Source of the DNA: Strongylocentrotus droebachiensis
Lineage: Eukaryota; Echinodermata; Echinoidea; Camarodonta; Strongylocentrotidae
Direction: 5' to 3'
Assembly (NCBI GenBank): GCA_035222895.1
Contig: JAVYIG010009944.1
Span: forward strand, 1-64,000
Length of the DNA: 64,000 bases
The translations under genes were made by a program, and so were the position numbers. Below the pieces are notes generated by a model. It saw nothing but the letters and a program-made list of their open reading frames with translations. It ran no database searches and had not been told where the DNA came from. Every line of letters begins with the position of its first letter. Position 1 is the stretch's first letter. Positions 1 through 11,885 of the stretch are shown in pieces.

Positions 1-75
1 TGCTAACGTTTAAATTTCACAGATAGAACACACATGATATATTCATAATTCCTGCAAAGTTCTACAGAATTTGAA
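1..75 (-). repeat. Truncated copy of a TTAA-flanked MITE (family 2)
   Basis: The first 68 or so bases are nearly the reverse complement of bases 52676-52743, which lie inside the complete element at 52641-53174. The window therefore opens inside a dispersed repeat. Similarity stops at about base 75, so the copy is broken on this side and cut by the window edge on the other. Confidence 0.8.
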
Positions 76-2340
76 AAAAAACCTAAGAAGGTACTTTTCA
101 CCCTTGTCAGAACTCGACCTACTCCTTAAACAAATATCTGAACACCCTTAGCCAAGTCTTCTGTTAGTACCGTTTTAAAGAAGATTTCAACTCATGAGGA
201 TGATAATGATTGTAAGAAGAAGAAGAAGAAGAAGGAGAAGAAGAAGAAAAAGGAGATATCTCGTCGGTGTAATGAGGGTATTAATGGCCATAGTATTATA
301 TCTAGATCATGATTTCGATGGAAAAGGCAGGCGATATCCCTTAGTTTACATCGCCCAAAACCCCCAATAATCAACATTTTATATTTTCTTTTTCGTCTGT
401 CTGGTTTTGGTCTCGCTATATATTTAAGACGAATAAGAGCAACTATTTCTTAAATTTCCCTCAAGGCTGGCTCATTACGGCCGCTCCCATTTAATTTTAA
501 TAACCCTTTTATGGAACTTTATTTCACATATCTACAACTTTCACAATAACATATATACTTATAAAATAAAAAACATTATCTTAGCATATCAGTCAAAGCT
601 TTTACCTGTTATTCATCATCCTTTGCTTTTGTCTTAGAATTTAAATGTGACATCAATTGATACTTTAAACCAGTTAAAGGAGTTTTATCGTTCATTTTCC
701 TTCTTTTTTCTTCAAATGTTTAACGTAGTTCTTAATAAATAACATATTCAGCCAATTTAATCAAAATGTTTATCTGATTGCCTATATCATATCCAATTAC
801 TAAAGTCTTCCCATTTATGTATCATCTAATAAATAAAAGATATATCAAACATTTTACGATTTTCCAAAACACAATTATCTTTTTACACTCTAGCATCATA
901 TGCCGTGATGTTTTGATGGTATTACAATCTCCCCATACATATATTTGTCCCCATTCATATAGGTTATATTTTGACAGTAAAAAACTTATACAAAAGTTAA
1001 AATCAAATTGTTTGATTCTGTTATCTCGTTTGCTGCCAAACGTTGTATTCAAAGGCCTCGTCTTGTTTTCTCTGCACAAATAATTAGTAGAACTGTTTAG
1101 CCTTCATATTTAAAACAATGATATCATCACCAGTTAATGTTTGTATACAATTAGAGTATCGTGCTTTCTTTGGTCTCCCGCAAAAAATATTCGGACCATA
1201 ATACCTAACTGCAAAAAATGATGTTTAAGCAGTTTCTCCGACCATGTACAGAGAGAAACAAATATTGAAATTATTCCTGAAAATTTAATCACAATGTAGG
1301 TGTATAAACATGTACCAATTTAATAAAAAATTGTATATTTTCGCTTTGAGATTTCTCTCTGTAGGTGCACCTTTCTTTTCCAGGAAGTTCCCTGGTTTGT
1401 TTGCCCCCACTAGGCAGACGCTTCGCCGCCCCTCTACCTCAACAACAACAATATTGATGAAAAATAGTAAAATCAACATCAACACCACCAACATCAACAA
1501 ATCAACAATAACAACATTAATGATACGAATAATAAGAAACAGAAGAAGAAGAAGAAGAAGAAGAAGAAGAAGAAGAAGAAGAAGAAGAAGAAGAAGAAGA
1601 AGAAGAAGAAGAAGAAGAAGAAGAAGATGAAGAAGAAGAATGAGTAGGAAAAGAAGGAGAAGAAGCAGAAGGAGGAAAAAAGAAGGAGAAGAAGAAGAGG
1701 CAGCAGCGAAAACAGCAAAAAGGGAAAGGAAACTATTGGAATGTGGGCTGCAGCACTTGGTTTGGGGTCAATGTTTGTGCAACACAAATATAGTGACCGA
1801 ACCTATAAAAACTATTAACAACGCATAAAAAGTGGGTAAAGGTTCTTTAATTTGACAAACCTGACATCAACAGTTACAAAGCATTTCTAAGAACAATACG
1901 AAGTTGCTTGTTAGTTTGAATTAAACCTGTATGATAAACACCATTAACTTTGTATCTAATATTTTGTAAATATACATATTCTTTTTAAATATCTAAAAGA
2001 AAACAGACTCTAAATTATTATTGATGATTGAATCAAATTAGAAGTCTTACCTCCTTTGCTCACAGGAACCCAGCTAGTCTGATCAGTGATGAAAGAAATT
2101 TGATCCAGGTTATATATATTGATGTGCTCTTTCAACCGTTACGTGACGAGGGTTGGCGCGTTACCCTAGTTTTCACCGCCAAACTATTAAACCGACCGAT
2201 TATCTATACTACTTTCATTTTCTTTCTTCTTCCCCTTTTGTCTGGTGTCTGGTTTAACCGGGTTATTAAACGGTGGTATTTCTACACCGTGATCAAAGGC
2301 TGGCCATATACCCTAGCTGACGCTGTCAAACTAAAGCGAC
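76..2340. other. Intergenic AT-rich DNA with purine-triplet microsatellites
   Basis: No exon with plausible splice sites and codon use was seen. The stretch holds (GAA/GAG) purine runs at about 212-255, a longer GAA tract at 1540-1650, and otherwise unstructured AT-rich sequence. Open frames here are either simple-sequence translations or short AT-rich frames with no recognisable domain. Confidence 0.5.
1538..1650 (+). repeat. (GAA)n microsatellite, about 100 bp
   Basis: A nearly pure AGA/GAA triplet run begins after ATAAGAAACAG and ends at about 1640, then grades into mixed GAA/GGA. Its translations are poly-Arg on one strand and poly-Phe on the other, which are artefacts. Long GAA tracts can form triplex DNA in general; no function is inferred here. 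Confidence 0.95.
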
Positions 2341-2349
2341 CGACAATTA

Positions 2350-2712
2350 ACATGTTCTTTGGTCCCCCGGAAGCTCAGGGGTTTAATGTATTTAACTACG
2401 GTTAGATGAGCATCCAGGGCCCTCTTTAAGGCCATTGATGTGGTCCAGGGGGCAGAGCCTCTTGAAGCTCAGATGTTTTTTTAGATATTTAATTACGGTT
2501 AGATGAGCATTCAGGGGCCCTCTTTAAGGCCATTGATGTGGTCCAGGGGGCAGAGCCCCCTGAAGCTCAGAGGTTTTAGATATTTAATTACGGTCAGATG
2601 AGCATCCAGGGGACCGCCATAGGGTTCTTGGTGGGGTCCGGAGGCGTAGCCCCCGTAAGCTCTGGGGTTTTAGGCATTTAATTACGGTCAGATGAGCATA
2701 TTTTGATACCTC
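2350..2712 (+). repeat. GC-rich dispersed tandem array, copy 1 (about three units)
   Basis: Units of roughly 110-120 bp share the order GGGGTCCAGGGGGC, an imperfect palindrome of the GGGGGCGGAGCCCCC type, AAGCTCAGGGGTTTTAG, GCATTTAATTACGGTCAG and ATGAGCATCCAGGGG. The same unit forms larger arrays at 5860-6800 and 46540-47030, each ending near TTTGATACCT and GACACTGGCAGGTCACT. No coding capacity is seen. Confidence 0.85.
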
Positions 2713-3373
2713 GTTTGTGACATTGGCAGGTCACTTTTTTGTTCTCTCTCTCTTTCTTTCTTTTTCTCTGTAACATACTTTTTCAAAACCTCCATTGATA
2801 AATATAGGTGGCATGCGGAATGTTCAGGAAGTTTAATTTCTGTTAACTTTCCTTTTCTTTAAATGTAATTTTATATGTGATTTAATTCATGTTTTTTTTA
2901 TTGTAATGTTCTTTTGGGTTAAAAATACAAACCATCTTTAATCATTTACTGCTTTTCTTCTTGTTTTTGGAGGGGGGGGGGCGTTTTTTGTTTGTTTTTA
3001 TGCAAAAAAACAGACTGTGCCTTGAAGAATCTACAAAATGCCTACTCAAAAGAGTCGCTTAAAATCACGGAAATGCATTTACAGTTATGGCGTACATATG
3101 AATATTGACGTTTATGAAGTTTCCAATAGGGAATTAGAAGTAGTTTATAAGAAAAACCTTTAAATTTGGCTGTAACACAATGATTTTGAACTTCATTTTA
3201 AAACTTATCCTATCCATTTCCAAGGAATAGAAGGTAATAGGACAATAAAGAATATAATTTTGTTTAAAGTTTGGCAAGTCCACTTCTGTAATAATTTTTG
3301 GGTTCACTTCTCCTCTAACTGTGCTTAAATCACGATACTTTTCTTGAAACTACACTCTGGGCCCTGGCCCATC
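2713..3373. other. AT-rich spacer, no feature recognised
   Basis: The sequence has CT-rich and T-rich runs and a poly-G run near 2970. No splice-consistent exon, RNA gene or inverted repeat was recognised. Confidence 0.4.
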
Positions 3374-3557
3374 GAAAAGAATCTGAAGAAATGTAAAAGG
3401 CTCTCTTGTCTGTGATGTTTGGCAAAAGTTTGGCAAGTCCAGAGAAAAGAATCCGAAGAAATGTAAAAGGCTCTCTTGTCTGTGATGTTTGGCAAAAGTT
3501 TGGCAAGTCCAGCGAAAAGAATCTGAAGAAATGTAAAAGGCTCTCTTGTCTGTGATG
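3374..3557 (+). repeat. 70-bp tandem repeat, about 2.6 copies
   Basis: GAAAAGAATC(T/C)GAAGAAATG recurs at 3374, 3444 and 3514, exactly 70 bp apart. Each is followed by TAAAAGGCTCTCTTGTCTG, and the first two then by TTTGGCAAAAGTTTGGCAAG. The copies differ at only a few positions, so the expansion is recent. Confidence 0.95.
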
Positions 3558-4179
3558 ATGCGTGATTACATAATCAACATTGTGGCGTCAAATGAATGTC
3601 CTCATCAACAGACACATATCAGGAGGCGGTGGTCATGACGTGATCGAAGAAAGAATCTCATTATTAAGTTTATACATTTTCAAATTTTCGGGAGCAAAAA
3701 GAAAAAAATTGGGCCCCCACCCCTAAGAAATCCTGGATCCGCGCCTGATCCGTAGTAGGGTCCATGGGTAGATAATGTTTGATAACCTAGTATTAAGTAA
3801 AGCAAAATAATAGGGGGCACTGTGGTGTATCTGTGCATTCTCTCCACTCTATGTGGTTAAACCCGAGAGCTTTTAAAAGTTAGACTGGCCAAGTTTGTGT
3901 TAACTACTTAAGAATGAACTTTGAATTCAACTCCAAAGCAAGTGATCCTTAGTATTAAAGGGCATTGCATGGATTAAGTCGTAAAATGTAGATTTTCATT
4001 TCTCTCCATTTATAAACGAGTCATAATGAATCACCTTGTTTGGAGCGGAATCTCAGCTCAATGTAATAGTGGGGGCTGTTAGGGCTAAATAGGGGTTGCT
4101 TGGTACACTGTACATGCTGAATGTGTTTTTATGGTCGAATAAATAATAATAATAATAATAATAATAATACAGATTCTTC

Positions 4180-4935
4180 TAAAAGCACCAAATTTGGCCC
4201 AGAGGTAGATTATACCATACTTTTACGATTTCTGCCGGACGCCAAGAAGGGCATCTGGGTATGCCATATTGGGCAAATCCAAAATGGCCGCCATCTGAGT
4301 TAAAGGTCAAGAGTAGTTCCAAAAGAAAAAGCGCTTGTATGGTAATAGTTGTGGTTTTGGGGGTCAGAGAATCTGATTATGATGTTCTTTCATCGATCTG
4401 AGGTCTCCTTGGGGCTGCCATACTGGTCATATTGGTCAAATCCAAAATGGCCGCCATCTGATAGTTACAGATCAAGTGTAGTTATGAAAGGAAACGGGCT
4501 AGTATGATAAAAGTTTATATATTTATGGGGTTTTCGGGGTCAGAGAAACTGATCATGATGTTCTTTCATCGATTTGAGGTCTATTTGGGGCTGTCATGCT
4601 GGTCATATTGGTCAAATCTAAAATGGCTGCCACCTTTGAGTAAAAGGTCAAGTGTAGTTCCAAAAGGAAAAGGGCTATCATGATAAAAGTTTATATAGTA
4701 AGGGGGTTTTCGGGGTCAGAGAATCTGATTATGATGTTGCTTGTATCAATTACAGGTCTCCTTGGGGCTGTCATGCTGGCCATATTGGCCAAATAAAACA
4801 TGGCCGCCATCCGAGTTAAAGGTCAAGCGTAGTTCCAAAAGGAAAAAGACCAGTATGATAAAAGTTGATAAATTCATGGGGTTTCCGGGGTCGGATAATC
4901 TGATTATGATGTTCTTTTATCAATTTTACGTCACC
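4180..4935 (+). repeat. 175-bp tandem repeat, about four units
   Basis: CCAAAATGGCCGCCATCTGA-type blocks occur near 4277, 4443, 4619 and 4797, spaced 170-178 bp apart. Each is followed by AAAGGTCAAGTGTAGTTCC, GGGTTTTCGGGGTCAGAGAA and ATGATGTTCTTTCATCGAT. A degenerate copy lies in opposite orientation at about 12955-13170, so the family is dispersed as well as tandem. Confidence 0.9.
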
Positions 4936-5859
4936 ATCCTGTCCTAAGTCTACAATGAAGGCCATTTCCTGGTTGAAGAAGATGAGGGAAGATGCGCCAA
5001 ATTCACACTTGAGTGCAAGGGTGTCGATTTGTATCCGTGGTTGGGGGGGATGATAGGTGCCAAAATATTTTCGGCAATGAATCATAAAGATCAGCTGTAT
5101 TATGCGTATATACATAATATACCAGAACAAATGTTGATTATCAGAATGTCATTTTGGAATACCTCTATACAAATACCACATTGTCTTTAGCCCGTATCAG
5201 TATTAGTATGATGCAATATAAAGCTATTATTCTTTATTCAGTTCAGTACAATGCTTTTCCTTGAAAATAGTTTTGCTATTTTTTTAGAGTTGAGACGCTA
5301 AGAAATGGTTTCAAATGTACATTACACAAACCCTGAACCATTGCAAAATGATGGTGGTTCTCTCTCTCTCTCTCTCTCTCTCTTTATTTTAATCATGCAT
5401 TATCAACTACATATAAAGCAGCAACCAAAAACTTAGGGTTATCTGAGATAGGTGAAAGTATAGGTGAAAGTAAGTCCTCCCCCCGGCCCCCTTGGGCTGC
5501 CAAGTGAAAATGTGATATTAAAGCGGGGGGGGGGGGGGGGGGGATGCTGGAGAGGAGGACTACTAATCTATTTTATTTTTTTCGGGGGGGGGGGGGCAGT
5601 GAAGCGCCGTTTTAGCATGTCTTTCTTTTTAACTCTTACTTTCACCTAGTCTTCCTCTTCTTCTCAATAGGGACTTTTAGATTTGCGTGGACGTGGACGT
5701 GTTACGTCCTTTTAAGCAGTGGCGTAATGAGCAAAAAAGTTTTTTTTTTGGGGGGGGGGGCTGGCAGACAAAAAAATCCGCATCGCCCCACTCTTACATT
5801 CAGGCCCCGCTGAACGTTTTTCAAAGTGGGTGGGGGGAGGCTAAAGTATTTACGATCAG

Positions 5860-6800
5860 GTAGAGCGTAGTGTAAATTGGCGTGGGGCCTTGAGGGCTGA
5901 GCCCCCTGAAACTCAGGGATTTGAGGCATTATATAACGGTCATTGAGCATTCAGGGGCCCGCCTTAGGCCCACTGGTGGGATCGAGGGGGCGGATCCCCG
6001 GAAGTTCAGGGGTTTTGGGCATTTAATTACCCATATTTTGTTACCTTATTTGTGACACTGGCAGGACACTAATTGGCCTGAGGGTCCAGGGCCGAGCCCC
6101 CAGAAGCTCAAGGTTTTGGGGGGCATTTTATAACGGTCAGATGAGCATATTTTAATACCTTATTCACATACTGGCAGGTCACTAATTGGTGTGGGGTCCA
6201 GGGGGCTGAGCCCCCTGAAACTCAGGGATTTGAGGCATTTTATAACGGTCATTGAGCATTCAGGGGCCCGTCTTAGGCCCCCTGGTTAGGTCGAGGGGGC
6301 GGAGCCCCCGGAAGCTCAGGGGTTTTTGGCATTGAATTACGATCAGATGAGCATATTTTGATACCCTATTTGTGACACTGGCAGGTCCTTAATTGGAGTG
6401 GGGTCCAGGGGGCGGAGCCCCGGAAGCTCAGGGGTTTTAGGCAATAAATTACTGTCAGATGAATATCCAGGGGCCTGACATAGGGCCGTTGGTTAGGTCC
6501 AAGGGCAGAGCCCCCTGGAAGCTCAGGGGTTTTAGGCGTTTTATTACGGTCAGATGAGCAATTTTTTGGATACCTTATTTGTGACACTGGCAGGACACTA
6601 ATTGGCGTGAGGTCCAGTTGCGGAGCCCCAAGAAGTTCGGGGTTTTTAGGCATTAAATTACCGTTAGATTAGCATCCAGGGGCCCGCCGTAGGGCCCTAG
6701 GTGGAATCCAGGGGACAGAGCCCCCGGAAGCTCAGGGGATTTAGGCATTTAATCACGGTCAGATGAGCATATTTTGATACTTTATTATTTTGTGACACTG
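5860..6800 (+). repeat. GC-rich dispersed tandem array, copy 2 (about eight units)
   Basis: This is the largest local array of the unit described at 2350-2712. The CAGATGAGCAT box and the GGGGGCGGAGCCCCC-like palindrome recur every 110-130 bp with substitutions and small indels. It is interrupted by TTTGATACCTTATTTGTGAC and CACTGGCAGG(T/A)CACTAATTGG spacers and ends in a TTTC microsatellite at about 6810-6850. Confidence 0.85.
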
Positions 6801-6964
6801 GCAGGTCACTATTCTTTCTTTCTTTCTCTCTTTCTTTCTATTTCTCTTTAGTATACTTTTTCCAAAGAAGTAGGGGCGGAGCTCGAGGCCCCGGAGCCCC
6901 GTCGTTCTGGGGGCCCTGCCATGTAGGCCTCTAAATAAGCATATTTCTTGCCTGACTGTAAATT

Positions 6965-7285
6965 TAGGAATTTGTAATTTTCCAACAAACGCATAAAAAA
7001 GTATAATTTACTAAAAAGTGAGGAGAAATCTCGGAAAATTATGTCATTTCAGCAACATTTGTAAATCACCGGTATCGAATTAGAAATGAACCACGTTTGA
7101 ATTTAATTGTGACAAAGGCAGGTCACTATTCTTTCTTTCTTTATTCAGGAATTTGCCATTTCCCAACAAACGCATAAAAAATGTATAATTTACTAAAGAT
7201 TGAGGAAAGATCTCGGAAAATTATGTCATTTCATCAACATTTGTAAATCACCGGTATCTAATTAGAAATAAACCACTTTGAATTT
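6965..7285 (+). repeat. 180-bp direct repeat, two copies
   Basis: Two adjacent copies start near 6968 and 7147. They share CCAACAAACGCATAAAAAA, TATAATTTACTAAA, ATCTCGGAAAATTATGTCAT and AATCACCGGTATC. A fragment of the same unit follows the GC-rich array at 47010-47090, so the two repeats belong to one larger dispersed element. Confidence 0.85.
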
Positions 7286-7720
7286 TATTTGGGGGGCATC
7301 TGTCCCCCAAGCCCCCTCCCTCCCCCATCAGTACGTCATCCCCCCCCCCGATCTATATCTTGTTGGCGGGAAAAATTGCAAGTAAACTCCCCTACCTATC
7401 TTCTTTCTCTCTTTCTTTCCTTACCTTTCCCTCCCCCTTCCCTTACCCTTCCCTTCCTTCTCTCTCTTTTAGGTTTGCTAGGGGGTGAGTCCAGGGCCTT
7501 CCCCCCCCCGATCGACATGTTGTTGGCGGGATTAATCGCAACTGATCTCCCCTTCTTTTCACCCTTTTCTTTCCTTCTTCCTCTTTTTTGTTCCCTTTTA
7601 GCTCTCCTCTTTCCCTTTCCATTCCTTCTCTCTTTTTTTGGCGGGGGCGGGGGAGGAGGGGGGAGAGAGGCAAGGGCCTTTTGCCCCCCCCCCCCGATCC
7701 ACAAAGCGAAGAGTCTAGAC
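7286..7720 (+). repeat. Pyrimidine-rich degenerate tandem repeat
   Basis: CCCCCCGATC followed by a TTGTTGGCGGGA-type block recurs at about 7346 and 7503 with a third partial copy at 7685. The copies are separated by C/T-rich tracts. The proline-rich and serine-rich frames here are low-complexity translation, not a protein. Confidence 0.7.
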
Positions 7721-9478
7721 TGGATCGGAGAGCTCGCTAGTGCTAGTGTGAATTTACACCGAGGACAAAGTTTGCTTAACTTTTTCTTGGAACACTTGAA
7801 TGGTTATGGAACCTGTTTGTGTTTATAATCTTCAAATATTAATGTTATTCTGCATCAAATATAAAATATTGATTTCTACTGTGGCATGTAAAGGCATGAA
7901 CAAATATACCTATTTTTTTTTTAAACCAAGAAGGTGCATCATGGTAATCAATTTTAACAAACACATCAAAATTTTACCTAGACATCTCATCACCATAGCC
8001 ATTGTATTGAAAACCATATATTAATGATACATGTAAAATAAGGATTTAAGCAATTCTCGTCAATTGGCTGTATCCTGAGTGTGATTTATATAATGGATTT
8101 TTGGTAATATTTGCATCTACCTGTACTTGAAGAATAGATACAGTGCATAAACTGGAATATATGGAGATGGGGGGGGGGGGCAATATTCAAGCAAGAGAGA
8201 TTGGGAGATGAGGAAAGCAAGAAGTTATTGAAATCGAGAGATGACTCGCGAGATAGCCTTTATATAATGTTGTCTTGAGAGGAAGCTAGTTTAGTAGTAG
8301 ACGAAGAAAAAAAATTAATTGGAGATTAGTGTAAGTATTAGAAAAATCGGAAATAGAATTGATGAGAAAGTTATATATTTGTTTTTATCGAGATCAATAC
8401 ATGTTATTAGATGGGGAATCTCCAACTAGCATTTATGTGCGATGTCACACGTACTCGTAACACATGTCACACACTCCAAGGATAACTCCCATTTGATTTG
8501 TGCACACAATAACTCGAAGTGTCGATTTTTCTGGATTTTTAAAATAATGGAACAGATATTTATTCCCAGAGGGACATATTAACAACTAAAAGTACATCGC
8601 CCATAACAAATTACGAACACATGCCATAAGTAATGTCACTTATGATGACATAGCCATATTGATATGGTTTTGCCATCATAAGTGAGAAAATTGTATTCTT
8701 TTATGGAAATGGGAAAAAGAGAGAACGATGGAAGGAAAACATGAGAAGAAAAAGAGAGAATAATTTAAAAAGAGAAGAATATAGAGGGTGGAGGGAAAAT
8801 AGAGAGACAGAGAGAGGGAGAGAGAGAAGAAAAAAAAAGACAAAAAAAAGGAAGAACATGAAACTTAAATTTACACTTACAGATTACATTTCCGATGAGT
8901 TGGCTAAGAAGTGCCTAAGAAGTCTGCGGACGAAAGTACAACAATACGAAAACAGAAGTTCTATAAAATTGTCTTTAAGAGAGAAAGAGAGGTTATTTCT
9001 AAAATTAAATGAAAGGGGCTTTGTGACTTTCAAGGAGGAACTAACAATTTCTATCGCTTGTGACGACTAATTTGAATTTCCAATTTTTTTTTAAATTCAA
9101 GAACTTCCTGGGGCTCCGCCCTAAGGCTGCCGGCAAAGGCTCTCCCCCTGCACCCCATCCGTTAATATAGATTGATGTGGTTCCCAAGACAACCTTTTGT
9201 TGTCAAAAATTGAAGAGAGTGTGAGTTTTATGTAGTTAAAGCTTCTAACAACCACTCCTTTGGACCTTTTATTATTTACACAATTTCTTGCTGTCTGCTG
9301 CCTTGAGATCACTGGAGCGAAGAAAGGTAACAATGTATAGCAATAATCCCTATCCTTTTTATGCAGATGATTCTTCTACCATTATTGACCAGAAGTGCGT
9401 TTCAAACTCAATGATGTGGGCGTCATTCCATTGAATGTTGAGTCCAGTATTAAGGGCGTTTTCTGCTACTTGCTGCCT
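7721..9478. other. AT-rich intergenic DNA, no gene recognised
   Basis: The stretch has a poly-G run at about 8170, purine-rich GA/AG tracts at 8700-8860 and a fragment near 9105-9120 (GGGGCTCCGCCC) that recurs at 12220 and 43610. The 109-residue frame at 8741-9070 begins in purine-rich simple sequence. Its last 60 codons look less repetitive, but no domain is recognisable and no splice context supports it. Confidence 0.4.
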
Positions 9479-9695
9479 AATCTGAGGGCTTTTTTTGTGC
9501 TCTTTAAAAAGAACACACAATAGGGGCAGCGCAATTTAAATATCAAGGGATGGATAAGAGTTTATCTCTAAAAAGAAATGAAAGGGCTATTTGACTTTCA
9601 AGAGCGATAAAAACTATATAATCCATCCCTTGAAGTTTAAATTGCACTGCCCCCATTGTGTGCTCTTTTCGAAGAGCACAAAAAGCCCTCAGATT
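9479..9695. mobile_element. Palindromic MITE with about 70-bp terminal inverted repeats
   Basis: The left arm starts AATCTGAGGGCTTTTTTTGT and the right arm ends AAAAGCCCTCAGATT. Inside, both arms carry an AAGAGCACACAATGGGGGCA-type block and an ATTTAAA...CAAGGGATGG block in opposite orientation. Only a short spacer separates the arms, giving a hairpin-forming non-autonomous element. Related arm sequence recurs at 12060-12090 and 43455-43490. Confidence 0.85.
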
Positions 9696-10506
9696 GAACA
9701 TTCCATCTCATAAAATTGTCTTTAAGAGGTAAAGAGAGGTTATTTCTAAAAGGAAATGAAAGGGCTATTTGACTTTCGAGAGCCCTTTCATTTTATTTTA
9801 GAAATAACCTCTTTTTCTCTAAAAAACAATTTCTCTCTTGAAAGTCAAATAAACTCGAGAACATCCTGGGATTCTGCTCTGCCAGGCCCCTCAGTGGATC
9901 TGCCATGTTGTAGGGATCCATTAGAAAGCACAATAAGCCCACTCAATAATTAATATATATATATTCAAACGTCATAGCGATTCATCCAAATAAAACGAGT
10001 AGGGAGATAGAGAGAGATCGAGAGAGAGAGATGAAAGAGTTATGAGGGAGAGAAAGAGAGAGAGAGAGAGTGAGAGAGAGAGAGAAGGGGAGGGACGTCC
10101 TGTGGAAAAAGTATGGTTGAAACAAGTTATTCGTAGTTCATACCACTCCAACCATTTGAACACAATAACAGATTCCGAGCAGTAACATATATTAAACAAA
10201 AATATTGGTATTTATTTTTCAATTTGCTGTTGAATATGAGAGCAGAAATCAGCGCAGCGAGCGTGAACATACACACACATGTACACTCGACACCAGCTCG
10301 ACACCCATCGACAAAACAATTTCAGTACATTATCAAAATATCAGTACAGTACGTACGTGTAAAGGTTTAAAATACAGTCTAGGCTTTCCGCGAGCGGTTT
10401 CATTGGAATTAAACGAAAAATTCCCCTCGCTAGTGTGTAAATCAAAAATACGCAGGCCGGACATACGGGTATCCAGACTTTTCGCTAAACTGGATATACG
10501 GTTATC

Positions 10507-11097
10507 TACTAGCGCAGGCCTTCTCAACTGGCGGCGCGCGCACCACTTGTGGCGCTTGTGGTCAATCGGAGTGGCGCGCGGCTGTTCCAAAAAAATAATA
10601 CAAAATTAAATACAAATTAAAAATTAAAAATCAAAGAAAGACAAAATTAAAAAACTATATTTTAAAATTTAAAAACTCAGCAAAATCAAAAAGTCGCAGT
10701 TGAAGTTGAGCCCAAAGTGTAAGCAAGCCATTTTGGTTGTTTGATTTTCACTGGATTTTGACATTTTCCGTGTTTATTGCACCAAAATAACTACATATAA
10801 ATTTACTTCCAGTGTAAATTTTACCAAGGAATTGTACTAATTATTTCACATCAATATGAAATTATGATTGATGTTTTATGGAATAAAAAGGTGTTAAAAA
10901 TGCCACATCTGGGCCCTAAAAAAACCCTAAAATCGACTAGCTTCCGGGGGCTTCGCCCCCTGGACCCAACGCGGTATCGGCTCGGTCGCTACGCTCCCTC
11001 GCAACACAGTCACCAACCATACAGGTTGGCACTTCAACTTCAATATAAAAAAAATGTGGCACTTCCAATAAACTAGTTGAGAAGGCCTGTACTAGCG
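10507..11097. mobile_element. Non-autonomous hAT-type transposon with 8-bp target duplication
   Basis: The element body runs from 10515 to 11089 (575 bp). It has 15-bp perfect terminal inverted repeats, CAGGCCTTCTCAACT, and is flanked by a perfect 8-bp direct repeat TACTAGCG at 10507-10514 and 11090-11097. CAG-type ends followed by a GGCGCGCG-rich subterminal region and an 8-bp duplication are hallmarks of hAT elements. No transposase frame is present, so it would need a transposase supplied elsewhere. The exact ends and clean duplication indicate a fairly young insertion. Confidence 0.93.
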
Positions 11098-11244
11098 TTA
11101 CTGTTAGTGGCCACTAAGGCCCATTAGTGACTATAACAAAACATATATGCTCTTCCTGGCTATTTGAAAATGTGTCAGTTTGCAACAGAAATGGAGAAAC
11201 GCGCATTTTGTTGAAAATCATGTGATATCACGAACATTTATAAC

Positions 11245-11480
11245 TCACTTAATTGTATGAAATTGAAAATAAGTCATGGTTTAATTTTTTTTTTTTTTTT
11301 TTTTTTTTGGGGGGGGCTCACTTAATTGTATGAAATTGAAAATAAGTCGTGGTTTAATTTTATTTGGGGGGGCTGGCGCCCCCCCCCAAGCCCCCCACCA
11401 GTACGCCAGTGCTTTTAAGGCACTGGCAGTCACATGTGACGTCCTTTTAAGCACTGGCAGTGCCTTAAAGGAGGTCACAC
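11245..11480. repeat. 72-bp direct repeat around a T/G homopolymer plus inverted repeat cluster
   Basis: CTCACTTAATTGTATGAAAT begins two copies at about 11246 and 11317 that are separated by a T run and a G run. Immediately downstream, GCTTTTAAGGCACTGGCAG and its near inverse CACTGGCAGTGCCTTAAAGG (11409-11480) can fold on each other. Confidence 0.75.
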
Positions 11481-11774
11481 GTTGCAGTCCACGTTCTCAT
11501 CGTGCAAATCTAAAAGTCCCTAATATTGATTTACTGGTCGAGGTTCATCATTTGCTGGTCAGCTCCAGCAGACATGGCGCGGCAGCGTGCACACGTACCG
11601 TTACTGCTGACGGCGGCACTGCACTGCGAGCTGAATCGGTAATAATAGGCCTATTCATGAAACGAGAAATATTGCACGCTAATCTAAGTTCCATTTCATT
11701 GGTTTCAGATTTGAAAATTGAAACTCAATATTGTGTACAAGTTATAACAGAAAAGATAATCTTTATTTTATAAT

Positions 11775-11872
11775 TGCACGGGGGCGATTTTTAATTTTGC
11801 AATCGCCCCCGTGAGCAACCTGACGGGGGCGATTATGTAGCTCACGGGGGCGAATCGCCCACCGCCCCCGTG
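11775..11872. repeat. Cluster of GC-rich inverted repeats (CACGGGGGCGAT)
   Basis: CACGGGGGCGAT at 11778 faces ATCGCCCCCGTG at 11803-11814. Further half sites GACGGGGGCGAT, CACGGGGGCGAATCGCCC and CCGCCCCCGTG follow within 60 bp. Several alternative stems are possible. It stands out sharply against the AT-rich background. Confidence 0.85.
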
Positions 11873-11885
11873 TATTTTGAGCGCT

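Noticed and set aside
1310..1630. 106-residue frame ending in a long arginine run
   Set aside because: The C-terminal half is translation of the GAA microsatellite; the first part has no domain or splice context.
7289..7828. 179-residue proline/leucine/serine-rich frame
   Set aside because: It translates C/T-rich tandem repeats that recur in other frames; no conserved segment.
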